Shown one piece after another: positions 7,501-7,878 of a stretch of DNA of 7,878 bases. The stretch is from contig CALEGD010000072.1 in NCBI GenBank assembly GCA_937877075.1, forward strand, positions 1 through 7,878, given 5' to 3'. Numbering within the stretch: position 1 is the first letter of the stretch; each line of letters starts with the position of its first letter. The DNA comes from an uncultured Acholeplasmatales bacterium. GTDB taxonomy: Bacteria > Bacillota_I > Bacilli_A > ML615J-28 > CAG-698. The translations under genes and the position numbers were made by a program. The notes beneath the pieces were generated by a model that saw nothing but the letters and a program-made list of their open reading frames with translations, had not been told where the DNA came from and made no database searches.

Positions 7501-7877
7501 GTCATTTCTGGTATCGGTGTTAAGTTTTCTTCTTCAAGCGGTTTTAGATTGATCGGACCGATAGCCGTTTGAACAGCACCTTTTTCAACTGCATTTTTGG
7601 CTGCAATTTCAGTTTTCGGTGTAGCCTTTTTAACTTTTTTAGTTTTAGAAGCAATTTTAGTTTTGGCAGTTTTTGAGGCGGTCTTAGTCTTAGCTGCAGC
7701 AACCTTTTCTTTAACTTCCGGTTTGGCAGTTTCAGTTTTTACTTCTACAAGTTGGATTCTTTCCGAAGTTGCCTCAGCTGTCTGTTCAACTCGGGCTCTG
7801 TCTTTCGCAAGTTGAGCTTCCAAAGCTTTAATTTCCTTTTCCAGTTCCGCTTCCAATTTAGCTCTTTCCTTTTCCAC
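4536..7877 (-). CDS. Giant Glu/Lys-rich coiled-coil protein, 5' end cut off by the window
   Basis: I do not recognise the family. At least 1113 residues are visible. The frame is open to the edge; its first codon is GTG, but no ribosome binding site can be seen and the sequence there is already heptad-like, so the true start is probably outside. Layout, counted from that GTG: short coil 1-45; Lys/Ala/Thr-rich basic segment about 46-104; acidic Pro/Glu/Val/Ile-rich, probably disordered segment 112-240; coil 245-330; less coil-like patch 331-365; long coil 366-565; Pro/Asn/aromatic break 566-613; coil 614-745; further coils 755-925; polar break 925-950; coil 950-1110. There is no Trp and only four Cys (593, 993, 995, 1002). 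No membrane segment or nucleotide-binding motif is visible. It is the first visible gene of the set and its stop TAA lies one base before the B3/B4 gene. By analogy it could be a cytoskeletal, scaffold or nucleoid protein, but function is unknown. The gene call is firm; any role is speculation. Confidence 0.9.
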   Translation of the reverse strand: MEKERAKLEAELEKEIKALEAQLAKDRARVEQTAEATSERIQLVEVKTETAKPEVKEKVAAAKTKTASKTAKTKIASKTKKVKKATPKTEIAAKNAVEKGAVQTAIGPINLKPLEEENLTPIPEMTPALSKGTEEIVTEKNADVITQIPEVSQEEAIDASNAQTGLEAVITDQAKFEEVKPEVVSDEVEPIVSEEIIPEEISVKTNIVPETKIPEILAKSEDKPSPIASASDKTIGQEDTEASTVINSLEKLREKIYAQKQLERELMEKEASKIQEKDRMLLDKIQLFDEETAVDETDDIKAAQDKIESLVSESEEQMRRIGELESIINKVKALKIDNINVIDQNTFEISNDFLALTAQTIDVNKVISEIEKELENLTLEHNKTIEKLYESETINRRLQESYQLQIVKLESERHANQQEISKLQSQVLDKEKLYIRQINNLNEVILRTEEKLNQEKDSQQGYLTKIETLQYEKMKLETEVSELESEIKVIKDKLQKRFDSSINAAARIDALEAEKTLLENKIVQLSKQLIMKERGLSDEVKTEGPYDHILSEIERLKEEVRSLATNQKPFGQAYPDSFGYFHPKPEAHESNNCPYVRFFNPVMVPNTSYNPTVLNEDLVQEIRNLKQEFQEFKQGKSRFDEGKNSLKIEENKPEFSSLLEEHSNQIKEYQEELEKSKAELSLVIERNNQEIERLSQSYESQIQAKDNEKNMIKVEQERKIQELQDKIQEKDAMLEKINDEVKRLTEDDIFDPEFKRKIRVIREMRRESEESAEREEQEYLNNVKTLKEKIDAKNMEIDVINDKVFQLELNYKQNRDFSSATQEEYEKTKSKLLIERQLQEERRRSLEDDLTRVNFKYQSYLDTYGAEIEKLNKQEAETIEFFLNKLRRAKVKNIEGLRDTEGERDELARQLEKVKEDSEEQESSNPDEIEVEMPFTRQKERHGNNDLENEIRELTRHYNEYYRQITELKAEQDKRIEVEKRLRANEKTVYDYCTCKVNMDECLKSYQEKSRMIEDKQQELSKTANRQEDRTSQLKFKAEIQDLDVHRNDLRAKIEFYRKQLSDLEKEEIVQNYKALLSQMEKIRNVLREKREQAEAIKVQVQAKTKELEALRG
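4539..4544 (-). promoter_or_regulatory. Ribosome binding site of the B3/B4-domain gene
   Basis: The minus strand reads AGAGGA-TAAA-ATG. The Shine-Dalgarno sequence is made from the last two sense codons (Arg-Gly) of the coiled-coil gene, followed by its TAA stop and one base before the ATG. This supports the ATG ending at 4534 as the start and suggests translational coupling to the upstream gene. Confidence 0.75.
7638..7691 (-). repeat. Tandem 9-residue repeat in the basic segment
   Basis: Two adjacent 27-base units encode KTKTASKTA and KTKIASKTK (residues 63-71 and 72-80 of the coiled-coil protein, counted from the edge GTG). The peptides match at 7 of 9 positions while several codons differ (for example AAG/AAA, TCA/TCT, GCC/GCT), so this is an old or protein-level repeat rather than a recent DNA duplication. 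It lies in a longer Lys/Ala/Thr-rich stretch resembling histone H1-like tails of some bacterial proteins. That resemblance is compositional only. Confidence 0.7.
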
Positions 7878-7878
7878 C

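Noticed and set aside
4536..7877. SMC, Rad50 or MukB-like chromosome condensation ATPase.
   Set aside because: The C-terminal end shows no ABC signature or Walker B and no hinge domain is visible; the coil simply runs to the stop. A head at the missing N-terminus alone would not make an SMC.

Overview
The window reads as a piece of chromosome from a low-G+C bacterium of the Firmicutes/Mollicutes type; G+C is about one third, judged by eye. The Shine-Dalgarno sites are strong (AGGAG-like), the genes are tightly packed, and the core genes have Gram-positive-like features, including a PcrA-type helicase with a C-terminal Tudor-like tail. Stops are TAA, TAA, TAG and TAA. All four Trp codons that I found are TGG, so UGA does not appear to be read as Trp. 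That argues against Mycoplasma or Spiroplasma proper and fits standard-code relatives such as Acholeplasma-, Izemoplasma- or Haloplasma-like lineages, or Bacilli/Erysipelotrichia. The lineage is an inference, not a firm identification.

All recognisable genes lie on the minus strand and read right to left as one compact set. First (4536-7877, truncated by the window edge) is a very long Glu/Lys-rich coiled-coil protein with a basic Lys/Ala/Thr segment, an acidic Pro/Glu/Val segment and four long coil blocks. One base later comes a stand-alone B3/B4-domain protein (3872-4534), related to the editing module of phenylalanyl-tRNA synthetase beta. Its stop overlaps the start of glutaminyl-tRNA synthetase glnS (2235-3872). 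Eight bases after glnS comes a UvrD/PcrA-family helicase (115-2226). A hairpin just past its stop (73-113) looks like the end of the operon. Positions 1-72 hold no assignable gene; they may be the tail of a convergent plus-strand gene. No internal promoter was convincing, so the promoter is probably beyond the right edge.

Functionally, glnS and the B3/B4 protein suggest a link between tRNA charging and aminoacyl-tRNA quality control. The helicase serves DNA repair and transcription-replication conflict. The coiled-coil protein is unrecognised: it looks structural (cytoskeletal, scaffold or nucleoid-associated) and is the most novel item here. No mobile element, CRISPR array, tRNA, rRNA or phage gene is visible.
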